Positions 1 through 5,396 of a stretch of DNA of 5,518 bases are shown one piece after another; position 1 is the stretch's first letter; every line of letters starts with the position of its first letter. The translations under genes and the position numbers were made by a program. This DNA is from Rhodobacterales bacterium (GTDB lineage Bacteria; Pseudomonadota; Alphaproteobacteria; Rhodobacterales; Rhodobacteraceae): assembly GCA_013298485.1 (NCBI GenBank), contig JAAFHS010000207.1, positions 1 to 5,518 of the forward strand. The letters run 5' to 3'. The notes under the pieces are model-generated. The model was not told the DNA's origin and ran no database searches. It saw only the letters and a program-made list of their open reading frames with translations.

Positions 1-2
1 CC

Positions 3-461
3 CCAGATCTCATCCGCGCGCTGCAGTTCCCCGAAACCGCCGATGACAAGGAAGGGTTCCGTGCCCTGCGCCTCGCCCTCGAAGACCGCCAGACGGCCAA
101 GCTGATCCGCGCGGCGCAGGATGTGCTGACCCTGCTGAGCCAGGAAGGCATCTACATGGATGATCTGACGCCGGACCGCGCGCATCCGTCGGTCTGGCGG
201 CGCTTTGCGGCGGGCGAGCGCGGGCGCACGGTGGCGGGCCTTGGCGGCATCCGGGACCGCGCGAGCCTTGCCCTGACCGCGACACGCATGCGCGAAGACC
301 CGATCTTCCGCGATGCGGGCCACCATTTCCTGCGCGCCTTCGACAAGGCCTTTGTCGCATTCGAGGCGACGGCGACAGACGGCGATCTGATCGACCTTGC
401 CGAAACCCGCACCGCACGCGCCTTCATGCTGCTGGGCCGGGTGACGGGGACGTTTGATTAG
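3..461 (+). CDS. Conserved protein of unknown function, C-terminal part (5' end outside window)
   Basis: An open frame runs from the window edge to TAG at 459-461, giving 152 visible residues that end in ...AFMLLGRVTGTFD. No start is needed inside the window: the GTG at 123 is internal, because well-formed coding sequence (PDLIRALQFPETADDKEGF...) continues upstream of it. The visible part is soluble, charged and probably helical, with conserved-looking stretches VWRRFAAGERG, LGGIRDRASLAL and FRDAGHHFLRAFD. I see no catalytic motif and no membrane segment in this part. The sequence resembles the C-terminus of an uncharacterised protein that I associate with Rhodobacteraceae; that is recollection, not a search. 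Codon use is GC-rich like the operon at the right end, so it looks like core genome. It is convergent with the methyltransferase gene at 784-1395. Confidence 0.75.
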   Translation, partial: PDLIRALQFPETADDKEGFRALRLALEDRQTAKLIRAAQDVLTLLSQEGIYMDDLTPDRAHPSVWRRFAAGERGRTVAGLGGIRDRASLALTATRMREDPIFRDAGHHFLRAFDKAFVAFEATATDGDLIDLAETRTARAFMLLGRVTGTFD

Positions 462-502
462 GGCGGATGATGTTGGATCGGACTGGCCTCCGCTCGTCTC
501 TC

Positions 503-530
503 GGCAGATTTGGCACGTGACAAATCTGCC
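503..530. repeat. Perfect inverted repeat, 10-base arms
   Basis: Arms GGCAGATTTG (503-512) and CAAATCTGCC (521-530) are exact reverse complements around an 8-base loop, GCACGTGA. There is no T-run on either side, so it is not a classical intrinsic terminator. A further partial copy of the arm (GGGCAGATTGG) occurs at 583-593, suggesting an element built from repeated units. Confidence 0.7.
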
Positions 531-557
531 CGCGCCTGCCTGCCCCCGGCAGGCGCG
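531..557. repeat. Perfect GC-rich inverted repeat directly abutting the previous one
   Basis: Arms CGCGCCTGCC (531-540) and GGCAGGCGCG (548-557) are exact reverse complements around the loop TGCCCCC. It begins on the base after the preceding palindrome ends. Back-to-back palindromes of this kind are typical of REP/BIME-type elements. It is followed by GATAACG rather than a T-run. Confidence 0.7.
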
Positions 558-621
558 ATAACGCGCCCGCCCAGGCAGTCGCGGGCAGATTGGATAGGCA
601 CGGTCTGCTGCCCCATACCCC

Positions 622-649
622 TTGCCCAACGCCTTAGGCTTATGGGCAA
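622..649. repeat. Nested hairpin
   Basis: Outer arms TTGCCCA (622-628) and TGGGCAA (643-649) enclose a smaller GCC-TTA-GGC hairpin at 631-639. It is part of the hairpin series between the two convergent genes. Confidence 0.5.
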
Positions 650-650
650 C

Positions 651-694
651 GAAACCGATGGTCCTTCCTTGGGGAAGGCCCATCAGACGGTTTC
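651..694. repeat. Long compound stem-loop
   Basis: Three successive paired segments can form one long stem: GAAACCG (651-657) with CGGTTTC (688-694), ATGG (658-661) with CCAT (680-683), and CCTTCC (663-668) with GGAAGG (673-678). The last closes a TTGG loop. The irregularities are a T/C mismatch (662/679) and a CAGA bulge (684-687). An imperfect stem of this length looks more like structured RNA than a simple terminator. Confidence 0.55.
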
Positions 695-743
695 AAAGGA
701 AGGTCTGCGTGGCGTGATTGCCACCTTATCTGCGCCAAGCATC

Positions 744-761
744 ATCCCGCCTTAACGGGAT
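744..761. terminator. Possible terminator between convergent genes
   Basis: Arms ATCCCG (744-749) and CGGGAT (756-761) surround the loop CCTTAA. It lies 22 bases past the stop codon of the minus-strand methyltransferase gene. On the plus strand it is followed by TTGGTTCT, and on the minus strand the tail is GATGCTT. Both U-tracts are weak, so the terminator call is tentative. Confidence 0.35.
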
Positions 762-783
762 TTGGTTCTGACGAGACCGCCCT

Positions 784-1395
784 TCACCCAACCGGCGTCA
801 GGCGCGCCACAAAGTGCAGTTTGCGTCCGAAGATCAGGTTCAGCGGGAAGGGATAAAGCGGAATATCCGTCTGAAACGTGTCGATCTTCAGGCCTGCCTT
901 GGCAAACCAGCCATCCCATTCGGCCCGCGACGCATAGTTATAGGGCAGCACCACGCCATGCGGTGCATTCCCGACCCAATCCATCAGGCGCAGGATGAAG
1001 TGATCGAACCTGTTTTCCGACAGGTGATCCTTGATGATGACGCAATCCTTGCAGGCCCGCCCGGCCTCGGCGATCAGAACACCCGGATCATCCGTGTGAT
1101 GCAGCACATCGACGAAGGTCACGACATCCACACCCTTGTCACCCACCGGAATGACCTGCCCGTCAAACAGTTCCACCGGGATATGCGTCTTGCCACGCAG
1201 CATGATGTCGATCCCGCGCACAGATGTGCCCTGCTGTTCGGCCCCGATCATCCGCGCGATCTGCCCGTCACCCGTGCCCACGTCGAGCATGCGCCCGCCC
1301 GCAGGCACCAGAGCGCCGATCCGCTGGACCAGGACGCTGACCCGGCGGTTGAAGACCAGCCTTTCGTGAATTCTGCCAATCACTGATTTCAACAT
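784..1395 (-). CDS. Class I SAM-dependent methyltransferase
   Basis: A 203-residue protein with a Rossmann-type methyltransferase fold (Methyltransf_11-like). The glycine-rich SAM-binding motif I is MLDVGTGDG at residues 36-44. An acidic residue at the end of strand 2 (GID, D63) would bind the ribose hydroxyls, and the motif IV/post region is VDVVTFVDVLHHTDDP (89-104). The C-terminal half (KDHLSENRFDHFILRLMDW, then LPYNYASRAEWDGWF) is probably substrate-binding. The substrate cannot be read from sequence. I start it at ATG 1393-1395 (MLKSVIGRIHERLVF), where family-like sequence begins. A GTG at 1474-1476 would add 27 residues of low-complexity Gly/Gln-rich sequence that does not look like protein. 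Spacing of a ribosome binding site is poor for either start. It stands alone, convergent with the upstream gene and divergent from the RHS module. Confidence 0.85.
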   Translation of the reverse strand: MLKSVIGRIHERLVFNRRVSVLVQRIGALVPAGGRMLDVGTGDGQIARMIGAEQQGTSVRGIDIMLRGKTHIPVELFDGQVIPVGDKGVDVVTFVDVLHHTDDPGVLIAEAGRACKDCVIIKDHLSENRFDHFILRLMDWVGNAPHGVVLPYNYASRAEWDGWFAKAGLKIDTFQTDIPLYPFPLNLIFGRKLHFVARLTPVG

Positions 1396-1607
1396 CTGCC
1401 CGCACCCATTTCCTTGCCCTTGTGTGCGAAAGCACTTGCCGCCCGCACCACCCGTGATGGTCTGTGCTAACACCACCTTTGTGGCATTAATTCGACATCA
1501 GGGTGCAATAGATGCGCATCGCTGGGATTGTCGTCCGGATCGGCGTCAAAGTCCGGTGATCTTGGCCTGCCGATGAACGCCCGCGCACTGGGGCTGCACG
1601 GGCCCCT

Positions 1608-1721
1608 TCCGCCACCCAGACCGCCGCCTATCCCTATGGCGGCACCGGGCCCGATCATGCGCCCCAATCCGTCACCACCGCAGGCGTTGCCACCGCCTTC
1701 ACCGATGATGCCAACGGCAAT
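1608..1721 (+). pseudogene. 5' remnant of the RHS gene, in frame with the downstream RHS ORF but without a start codon
   Basis: The reading frame of the RHS protein is open upstream of its first ATG as far as a TGA at 1557-1559. From about 1608 it translates to recognisable RHS/YD-repeat sequence (SATQTAAYPYGGTGPDHAP..., ending TAFTDDANGN just before the ATG). The YDxNGN-type motif is typical of RHS proteins. No ATG, GTG or TTG occurs in this frame between 1560 and 1722, and the RHS-like character fades above about 1600. The real gene therefore began further upstream in an ancestor and has been cut off here, losing nearly all of the RHS shell. The breakpoint is approximate because the sequence at 1500-1600 matches nothing I recognise. 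Confidence 0.65.
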
Positions 1722-3041
1722 ATGCTGACGGGCCTGGGCGGGCGCGTGATGACCTATGATGGCGAGAACCGCCCGCTGTCGGTGACGGTGAACAACAAGC
1801 GCACCTGCTATGTCTACGACGCCTGCGGCACGCGGCTGAAAAAGATCGAGAACCTTGCCGCCAATGCCAGCTGCACGGCGCTGCCCGCCACGGCTGTCGC
1901 CACCGTGTACTTCGGGGCGGTCGAGGTGCGGAACTGGCTCGTGCCGGGGCAGGAACAGGTGCTGACCTATCCCTCCCCGGCCGTCAAACTGACAAATGGC
2001 GTGGCCAGCTTCCTGCACCGCGATCACCTCGGTTCGGTGCGCGCGATCACCGATGCGAGCGGCGTACGGGTCGAATCCGCCGTCTACAAACCCTTCGGCG
2101 AGCAGACCGAATTCGTCACCCCGGGCCTCGCCGCCCCCGAAAGCAAAGGCTGGATCGGCGAGCGTTACGACGCCGATGCAGGGCTCCAGTACCTCAACGC
2201 AAGATACTACGATCCGGTGCTCGGCATGTTCCTGCAGCCGGACTGGTTCGAGGTCCTGAAGCCAGGCGTGGGCACCAACAGATTCAGCTATTCCTTCAAC
2301 GATCCGGTGAATAAGATGGATCCGACGGGGCATGCTACGGTCTATGGAGACCCGAACAAGACTGGAAAAAACTCCTACCAAGGCAATGTCAACCCAGGCG
2401 ATCCGGGTTATGGCAACATTGCCTGTGGTTGCGGGTTGGGAGGGAGAAACCCGACAGCAACTCAATGGGCGGGACTCAATAACGCACTTAAAGGTATCGG
2501 CGGTGGCGTGCAGGGTTTCAACGGTTCACTTGGAACTTCAGTGCCAGCATCGGGCGGTTTTCTGTATCAGTCAGACTTTTCAACCTCTGCTGGAAAATTT
2601 GCGCAAGTTAGAGCAGTTTCACTTGCAGGGTATGTTGCAATAGAAGCAGGCGCAAATCTGTTCTTTACTTCAGATTTGGGTCGTGAGACTATTAAAGAAT
2701 TGCTAGCTAGTAAATCAATAGCTAAAATTGACGAAACAGCACAGAATTTTCGTGGTCCTGCTTTTGCAGAAACTGGGAAAAACTTTATAGGGATTAACTT
2801 TGAGGTAGTTGGATTGTATAGCTTCCGCACACAAAGCTCTAGCTGGATTTTCGGCGGACCCTATGAGGTCGCACAAATAGATGTGCTCATTGCTCATGAA
2901 ATCGGCCATGCAGTTTATGGAGATTCAAATGAACAGAATGTTGTTGACGTATATGAAAATAGATATCGCCTTGAGAGGGGCTATGCGCTGCGTGATCTCT
3001 ACTGGGATTACATCGGGCCTGGCGGCCCTGGCCGTCCTTAG
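1722..3041 (+). CDS. 5'-truncated RHS protein with C-terminal HEIGH metallopeptidase-like toxin domain
   Basis: The longest ATG-initiated frame gives 439 residues. Residues 1-96 are YD-repeat sequence (MTYDGENRPLSVTV). Residues 97-203 are the RHS-repeat-associated core: HRDHLGSVRAITD, GWIGERYDADAGLQYLNARYYDP, then GMFLQPDW and SFNDPVNKMDPTG. DPTG (200-203) matches the DPxG junction at which RHS proteins release their toxic tip. The variable tip follows. It starts with a Gly/Asn-rich linker (204-280) and ends with a domain holding LIAHEIGHAVYGD (389-401; HExxH with H392, E393, H396) and YENRYRLERGYALR (411-424). HExxH followed by ENxYR resembles peptidase family M91 (NleD-like) zinc metallopeptidase effectors; E412 is a candidate third zinc ligand. 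Full RHS proteins are usually well over 1000 residues, so this is only the end of one. No ribosome binding site precedes ATG 1722, so expression is uncertain. The tip is visibly more AT-rich than the core. Confidence 0.75.
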   Translation: MLTGLGGRVMTYDGENRPLSVTVNNKRTCYVYDACGTRLKKIENLAANASCTALPATAVATVYFGAVEVRNWLVPGQEQVLTYPSPAVKLTNGVASFLHRDHLGSVRAITDASGVRVESAVYKPFGEQTEFVTPGLAAPESKGWIGERYDADAGLQYLNARYYDPVLGMFLQPDWFEVLKPGVGTNRFSYSFNDPVNKMDPTGHATVYGDPNKTGKNSYQGNVNPGDPGYGNIACGCGLGGRNPTATQWAGLNNALKGIGGGVQGFNGSLGTSVPASGGFLYQSDFSTSAGKFAQVRAVSLAGYVAIEAGANLFFTSDLGRETIKELLASKSIAKIDETAQNFRGPAFAETGKNFIGINFEVVGLYSFRTQSSSWIFGGPYEVAQIDVLIAHEIGHAVYGDSNEQNVVDVYENRYRLERGYALRDLYWDYIGPGGPGRP

Positions 3042-3489
3042 TCTGGGTACAACGCCAATGTTCGCACAGGATACAGAAATATCGCGTGATACAAAAGTCG
3101 CCGTTGTGGCTTTGATTTCTGCTGCGGCAACCGCAGAACTTGAACGAGCTGCAGCCATTGTCAGATCAGATAGTGTCGATGCCATTCCTGGTGACGACCT
3201 AAGTCTAACTGCGAGTTGCGTCAATTTCGTTAGCGAGGAGTTTTATACCTACATCAAGAAAATTGACTATAAAGTACTAAGTGATATGGATTTCTTTGAG
3301 ACACCAATTTTCGCAATCTTGCAGGAAGATGGAATTACAACCTTCAAGATGAATGCCGGGAATCAGGTTTGGTTAAGTGATACTGAGGTATATGAGATCA
3401 GTCTTCCTGAATTCCGCTTCCTTGAAGGAATGTTCCGAAGTCTTGTCCTCGAGAAAGGCTGCTTGGCCGTAACTGCGCTGCAAAAGTGA
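2983..3489 (+). CDS. Small exported protein, candidate immunity protein for the RHS tip
   Basis: I do not recognise the family. I start it at ATG 2983, which is preceded by GAGAGGGG (2973-2980) and opens a clean signal peptide: a short Arg-containing start (MRC), a hydrophobic stretch ITSGLAALAVLSLG, and likely cleavage after PMFA (residue 28), before QDTE. An alternative ATG at 2953 would add ten residues (MKIDIALRGA) but has a weaker ribosome site. The mature protein is about 140 residues and acidic, with just two cysteines (C79 and C160) that could form a disulfide in the periplasm. It overlaps the RHS toxin gene by 59 bases in another frame and shares its AT-rich composition, so the two look like one transferred unit. 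Position directly after the toxin is the standard place for an immunity gene; that role is inferred from context. Confidence 0.65.
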   Translation: MRCVISTGITSGLAALAVLSLGTTPMFAQDTEISRDTKVAVVALISAAATAELERAAAIVRSDSVDAIPGDDLSLTASCVNFVSEEFYTYIKKIDYKVLSDMDFFETPIFAILQEDGITTFKMNAGNQVWLSDTEVYEISLPEFRFLEGMFRSLVLEKGCLAVTALQK

Positions 3490-3770
3490 TTTGCGAGAGC
3501 TGCAGCAAGCATGGGTGGGTGAGACCCGAGTCCTTCTTCTGAAGAGATCCCAACGCCCTCCCCACTGCTCCGCCCGAACACTCGACAACCCCAACACCAC
3601 CGCGCCCCCTCACGTTCCATCTCCATGCTACGGAAGCGCCTCACAGATCGTTGAATCGGAACCGTCCTCCTCCACCCACCCCGCGTCTTTATGGAATGAA
3701 GACGCAATCAAGACCGCCGTTTCGCACTCATCCGTCCTCAGGTCAGGCCCTGTCCTCCGACGGCGCGGGC
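3490..3770. other. Gene-free stretch after the immunity gene
   Basis: I see no credible gene, RNA or strong terminator in these roughly 280 bases. Base composition returns to GC-rich, with a pyrimidine-rich, C-dominated plus strand at about 3549-3616. Short open frames on both strands lack ribosome sites and family features. It is probably decayed sequence left between the AT-rich cassette and the RHS remnant that follows. Confidence 0.5.
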
Positions 3771-3885
3771 CGCATCCGCGCCAAGGGGCCCGTCAGCAAC
3801 CCTGACCGCCGACCACCAGTATGGCGGCACCTGGCCCGATCATGCCTTGCCGCTGTTACCGCCACAGGCACCCTGCGCCCCCCGA
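3771..3885 (+). pseudogene. Second, degenerate copy of the RHS segment
   Basis: Positions 3820-3845 match 1635-1660, at the 5' edge of the RHS module, in 25 of 26 bases (one G/T difference). Similarity continues at lower level on both sides: GACCGCCG just upstream, and a GTTACCGCCACAGGC stretch downstream matching GTCACCACCGCAGGC in the first copy. Translated, it reads SATLTADHQYGGTWPDHAL against SATQTAAYPYGGTGPDHAP. A frame change is needed after this point to recover VTATG (compare VTTAG), and another before it to join the RHS-like AGRIRAKGP. The copy therefore has at least two frame breaks and no YDxNGN motif after it; it is a decayed fragment. It is in the same orientation as the first copy. 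Confidence 0.65.
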
Positions 3886-3960
3886 TCACGCAATGTTTCA
3901 AAAGTGTTAATCCGCCCTGTGGATAACTTTGCAACCACATGATATATCGACGAAATCTAG

Positions 3961-3980
3961 AAAATTGACAGCCGTCAATT
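3961..3980 (-). terminator. Intrinsic terminator of the mobB-RNaseH-GNAT operon
   Basis: On the minus strand, eight bases after the GNAT stop codon complement begins, a perfect 7-base stem (AATTGAC/GTCAATT) closes on a GGCT loop and runs directly into TTTTC counting the stem's last Ts. Position and polarity fit a rho-independent terminator, although the stem is short and only moderately stable. Confidence 0.6.
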
Positions 3981-3987
3981 CCGCCCG

Positions 3988-4566
3988 TCACACCGCCCGG
4001 ATCATCGTGGTGGACCGGGCAAATCCGAACAGGTGGCGCAGCAGGCCCATCTCGGCGGTTCGCAGCACCGTGAAGCCCTCGCGTTCATAAAGCGCCCTTG
4101 CGCGCGGATTGGTGTCCACCACATCCAGCCGCACCGCCCGGTATCCCCGCGCCCGCGCCTCGGCGCTGATCGCGTCCAGAAGGGCGGTGCCCACGCCCTG
4201 CCCCCGCGCGTCCGGGTCCACGCAAAGGCCGTCCAGCAGGAAGCGCGTGTTGTCAACCTCGCGGCCCAGCAGCCACAACGCGGCACCCCGCCACAGCGCA
4301 CCAATGCCGTAGATCGCCCACAGATCGGAAAAGCCGCCCCCGGCAAAGGCCCCCTGCGGCGTCTTGAACCCCACGAGGCCGACGAGCCGCCCCGCCTGCA
4401 GCGCCACGATCGCATGATCATTGCGGATGACGCGGGTCAGAAAGCGGTGCGCCAGCACCTCGGGCCCCATCACATGGTGGAGTTTTTCCCCAAAGGCCAG
4501 CCAGTACAGCCGCACGGCATCGGCGCGCAGATCGGGCGGCAGACCGTTGCGGATGGTTAGTCCCAT
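3988..4566 (-). CDS. GNAT-family N-acetyltransferase
   Basis: A 192-residue single-domain protein of the GNAT superfamily, which moves the acetyl group of acetyl-CoA to an amine. Motif A is clear: LDGLCVDPDARGQGVGTALLDAI (residues 111-133), where RGQGVG (121-126) is the pyrophosphate-binding loop. Motif B follows as NPRARALYEREGFTVL (153-168), with the usual Tyr before the EREGF turn. The N-terminal third (MGLTIRNGLPPDLRADAVRLYWLAFGEKL) is the typical substrate-side region. Substrate is unknown. I start at ATG 4564-4566: it overlaps the end of the upstream gene by 10 bases and has GGAGG at 4577-4581, 10 bases ahead. An ATG at 4612-4614 would add 16 residues without family character. It is the last gene of the operon and likely translationally coupled to the gene before it. 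Confidence 0.88.
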   Translation of the reverse strand: MGLTIRNGLPPDLRADAVRLYWLAFGEKLHHVMGPEVLAHRFLTRVIRNDHAIVALQAGRLVGLVGFKTPQGAFAGGGFSDLWAIYGIGALWRGAALWLLGREVDNTRFLLDGLCVDPDARGQGVGTALLDAISAEARARGYRAVRLDVVDTNPRARALYEREGFTVLRTAEMGLLRHLFGFARSTTMIRAV

Positions 4567-5396
4567 GTCAGTGCCGCCTCCAGCAGATCGGCATGTCCCG
4601 CACCCAATATCCATCCCTCCTCACGGGCGATGGGCGGCACGTCGAACAGTGGTGCCAATTGTCCGGCTTTGGCCAATGCAAATAGCGCGCGGGCCAGAAG
4701 CCGGACCTGCACCTCGTCCTTGATGGCACCCGCATCACGCGCCACAGCCCGCGCCAGCAGCGAGGGATAGACCTCGGCCACTGTCACCGCACCGGGGGCG
4801 GAAAACGGCCAGACGGCCAGGTGATGTGTACAGCTCAGCCGATGCACCATCGGCACTCCCATCAGGGCCTGCGACCCCACGGATCCGGTTGTAAAAAGCT
4901 TCCACACCGGCTGCGCCCGTGGGACCAGCCGTTCGATCTGCCGCCGCTCTGCCAGCCCCAGCATGGCGTAATCCACAGTCTTGGTCGCGGGCAGACCCGC
5001 GATGTCCAGACCGGCAGGCCGGCCCCAGAACGGCCCCGCCCCCCCGAACTGCCGGTTGATCCCTGCCGCCACCGCAAAGCGGTTGTTGGCATTGGCGGGG
5101 GTATCCGTGATCCTGTCCGCCAGCCACTGCCACAGGGCCGCCGCACTGCCCCGCCCGGTCAGGCGTTCGGCAAATCCGGCTGGATACCCGAACGGAAAAT
5201 CGCACCCGACCAGCATGCGCTGCCCGCCGCCGATCAGGTGGGAGATCGCGGCCTCGGCACCGGCCCGCGTGCGGTGATACTGCGTTGCAACACCGCCCGC
5301 GTCGGCCACCCCGATCCAGATCGCGTCCTTGCCGGGCCGTAGGGGCGATGGCGTATTGGCCGCAGACCAATCGACGATGACCACGCGGTCAAACAA
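4557..5396 (-). CDS. DUF429-like protein, predicted RNase H fold, downstream of mobB
   Basis: A 279-residue protein with the acidic motifs of an RNase H-like (DUF429) fold: VVIVDWSAAN (residues 5-14, D9 at the end of strand 1), MLVGCDFPFGYP (61-72, D66), VAEVYPSLL (206-214, E208), KDEVQVRLLARAL (226-238) and REEGWILGAGHADLLEAAL (258-276). These give a set of carboxylates that could bind metal, but no activity is established to my knowledge. I recall homologues in Rhodobacteraceae annotated loosely as molybdopterin guanine dinucleotide synthesis proteins, perhaps only because they sit next to mobB. I chose a TTG start at 5394-5396: GAGG lies at 5403-5406, six bases ahead, it overlaps the mobB stop by 8 bases, and family-like sequence begins there (LFDRVVIVDW). 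An ATG at 5441 would add 15 residues that lie within mobB. Confidence 0.72.
   Translation of the reverse strand: MFDRVVIVDWSAANTPSPLRPGKDAIWIGVADAGGVATQYHRTRAGAEAAISHLIGGGQRMLVGCDFPFGYPAGFAERLTGRGSAAALWQWLADRITDTPANANNRFAVAAGINRQFGGAGPFWGRPAGLDIAGLPATKTVDYAMLGLAERRQIERLVPRAQPVWKLFTTGSVGSQALMGVPMVHRLSCTHHLAVWPFSAPGAVTVAEVYPSLLARAVARDAGAIKDEVQVRLLARALFALAKAGQLAPLFDVPPIAREEGWILGAGHADLLEAALTWD

Larger units (their letters stand above)
462..783. other. Gene-free, hairpin-rich intergenic region
   Basis: These 322 bases separate two convergent genes. I find no credible coding sequence: the short open frames on both strands have no recognisable composition or ribosome binding site. Instead there is a series of inverted repeats: 503-512/521-530, 531-540/548-557, 565-570/581-586, 622-628/643-649, the compound stem 651-694, and 744-749/756-761. 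The first two have perfect 10-base arms and abut each other with no spacer. Possible explanations are a REP-like dispersed palindromic element, a structured RNA, or stacked terminators between convergent genes; the sequence alone does not decide. Confidence 0.6.

Noticed and set aside
510..755. Open frames on both strands (plus 510-755, minus 458-649) in the hairpin-rich spacer
   Set aside because: They run through perfect palindromes, have no ribosome sites, and their sequence is explained by the inverted repeats.
1467..2465. Long open frame on the minus strand opposite the RHS gene
   Set aside because: It is antisense to a clearly recognisable RHS core, and its Gly/His/Ala-rich translation has the look of a GC-rich shadow frame.
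3651..3926. Plus-strand open frame over the second RHS remnant
   Set aside because: RHS similarity appears in a different frame for the best-matching part, so this is a frame through a decayed fragment, not a gene.
3919..3927. Exact DnaA-box match (TTATCCACA on the minus strand)
   Set aside because: A single isolated box, with no cluster, no AT-rich unwinding region and no replication gene nearby; 9-base matches occur by chance.
3965..3970. TTGACA, a consensus -35 hexamer on the plus strand
   Set aside because: It lies inside the terminator stem, no -10 element follows at the right distance, and no plus-strand gene follows.
4033..4560. Plus-strand open frame opposite the GNAT gene
   Set aside because: The minus-strand GNAT motifs (RGQGVG, NPRARALYEREGF) are decisive; the plus frame is a shadow.
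4567..4614. Longer N-terminus for the GNAT protein from ATG 4614
   Set aside because: The extra 16 residues (MDIGCGTCRSAGGGTD) lack family character, and ATG 4566 has a properly placed GGAGG and the usual short overlap with the upstream gene.
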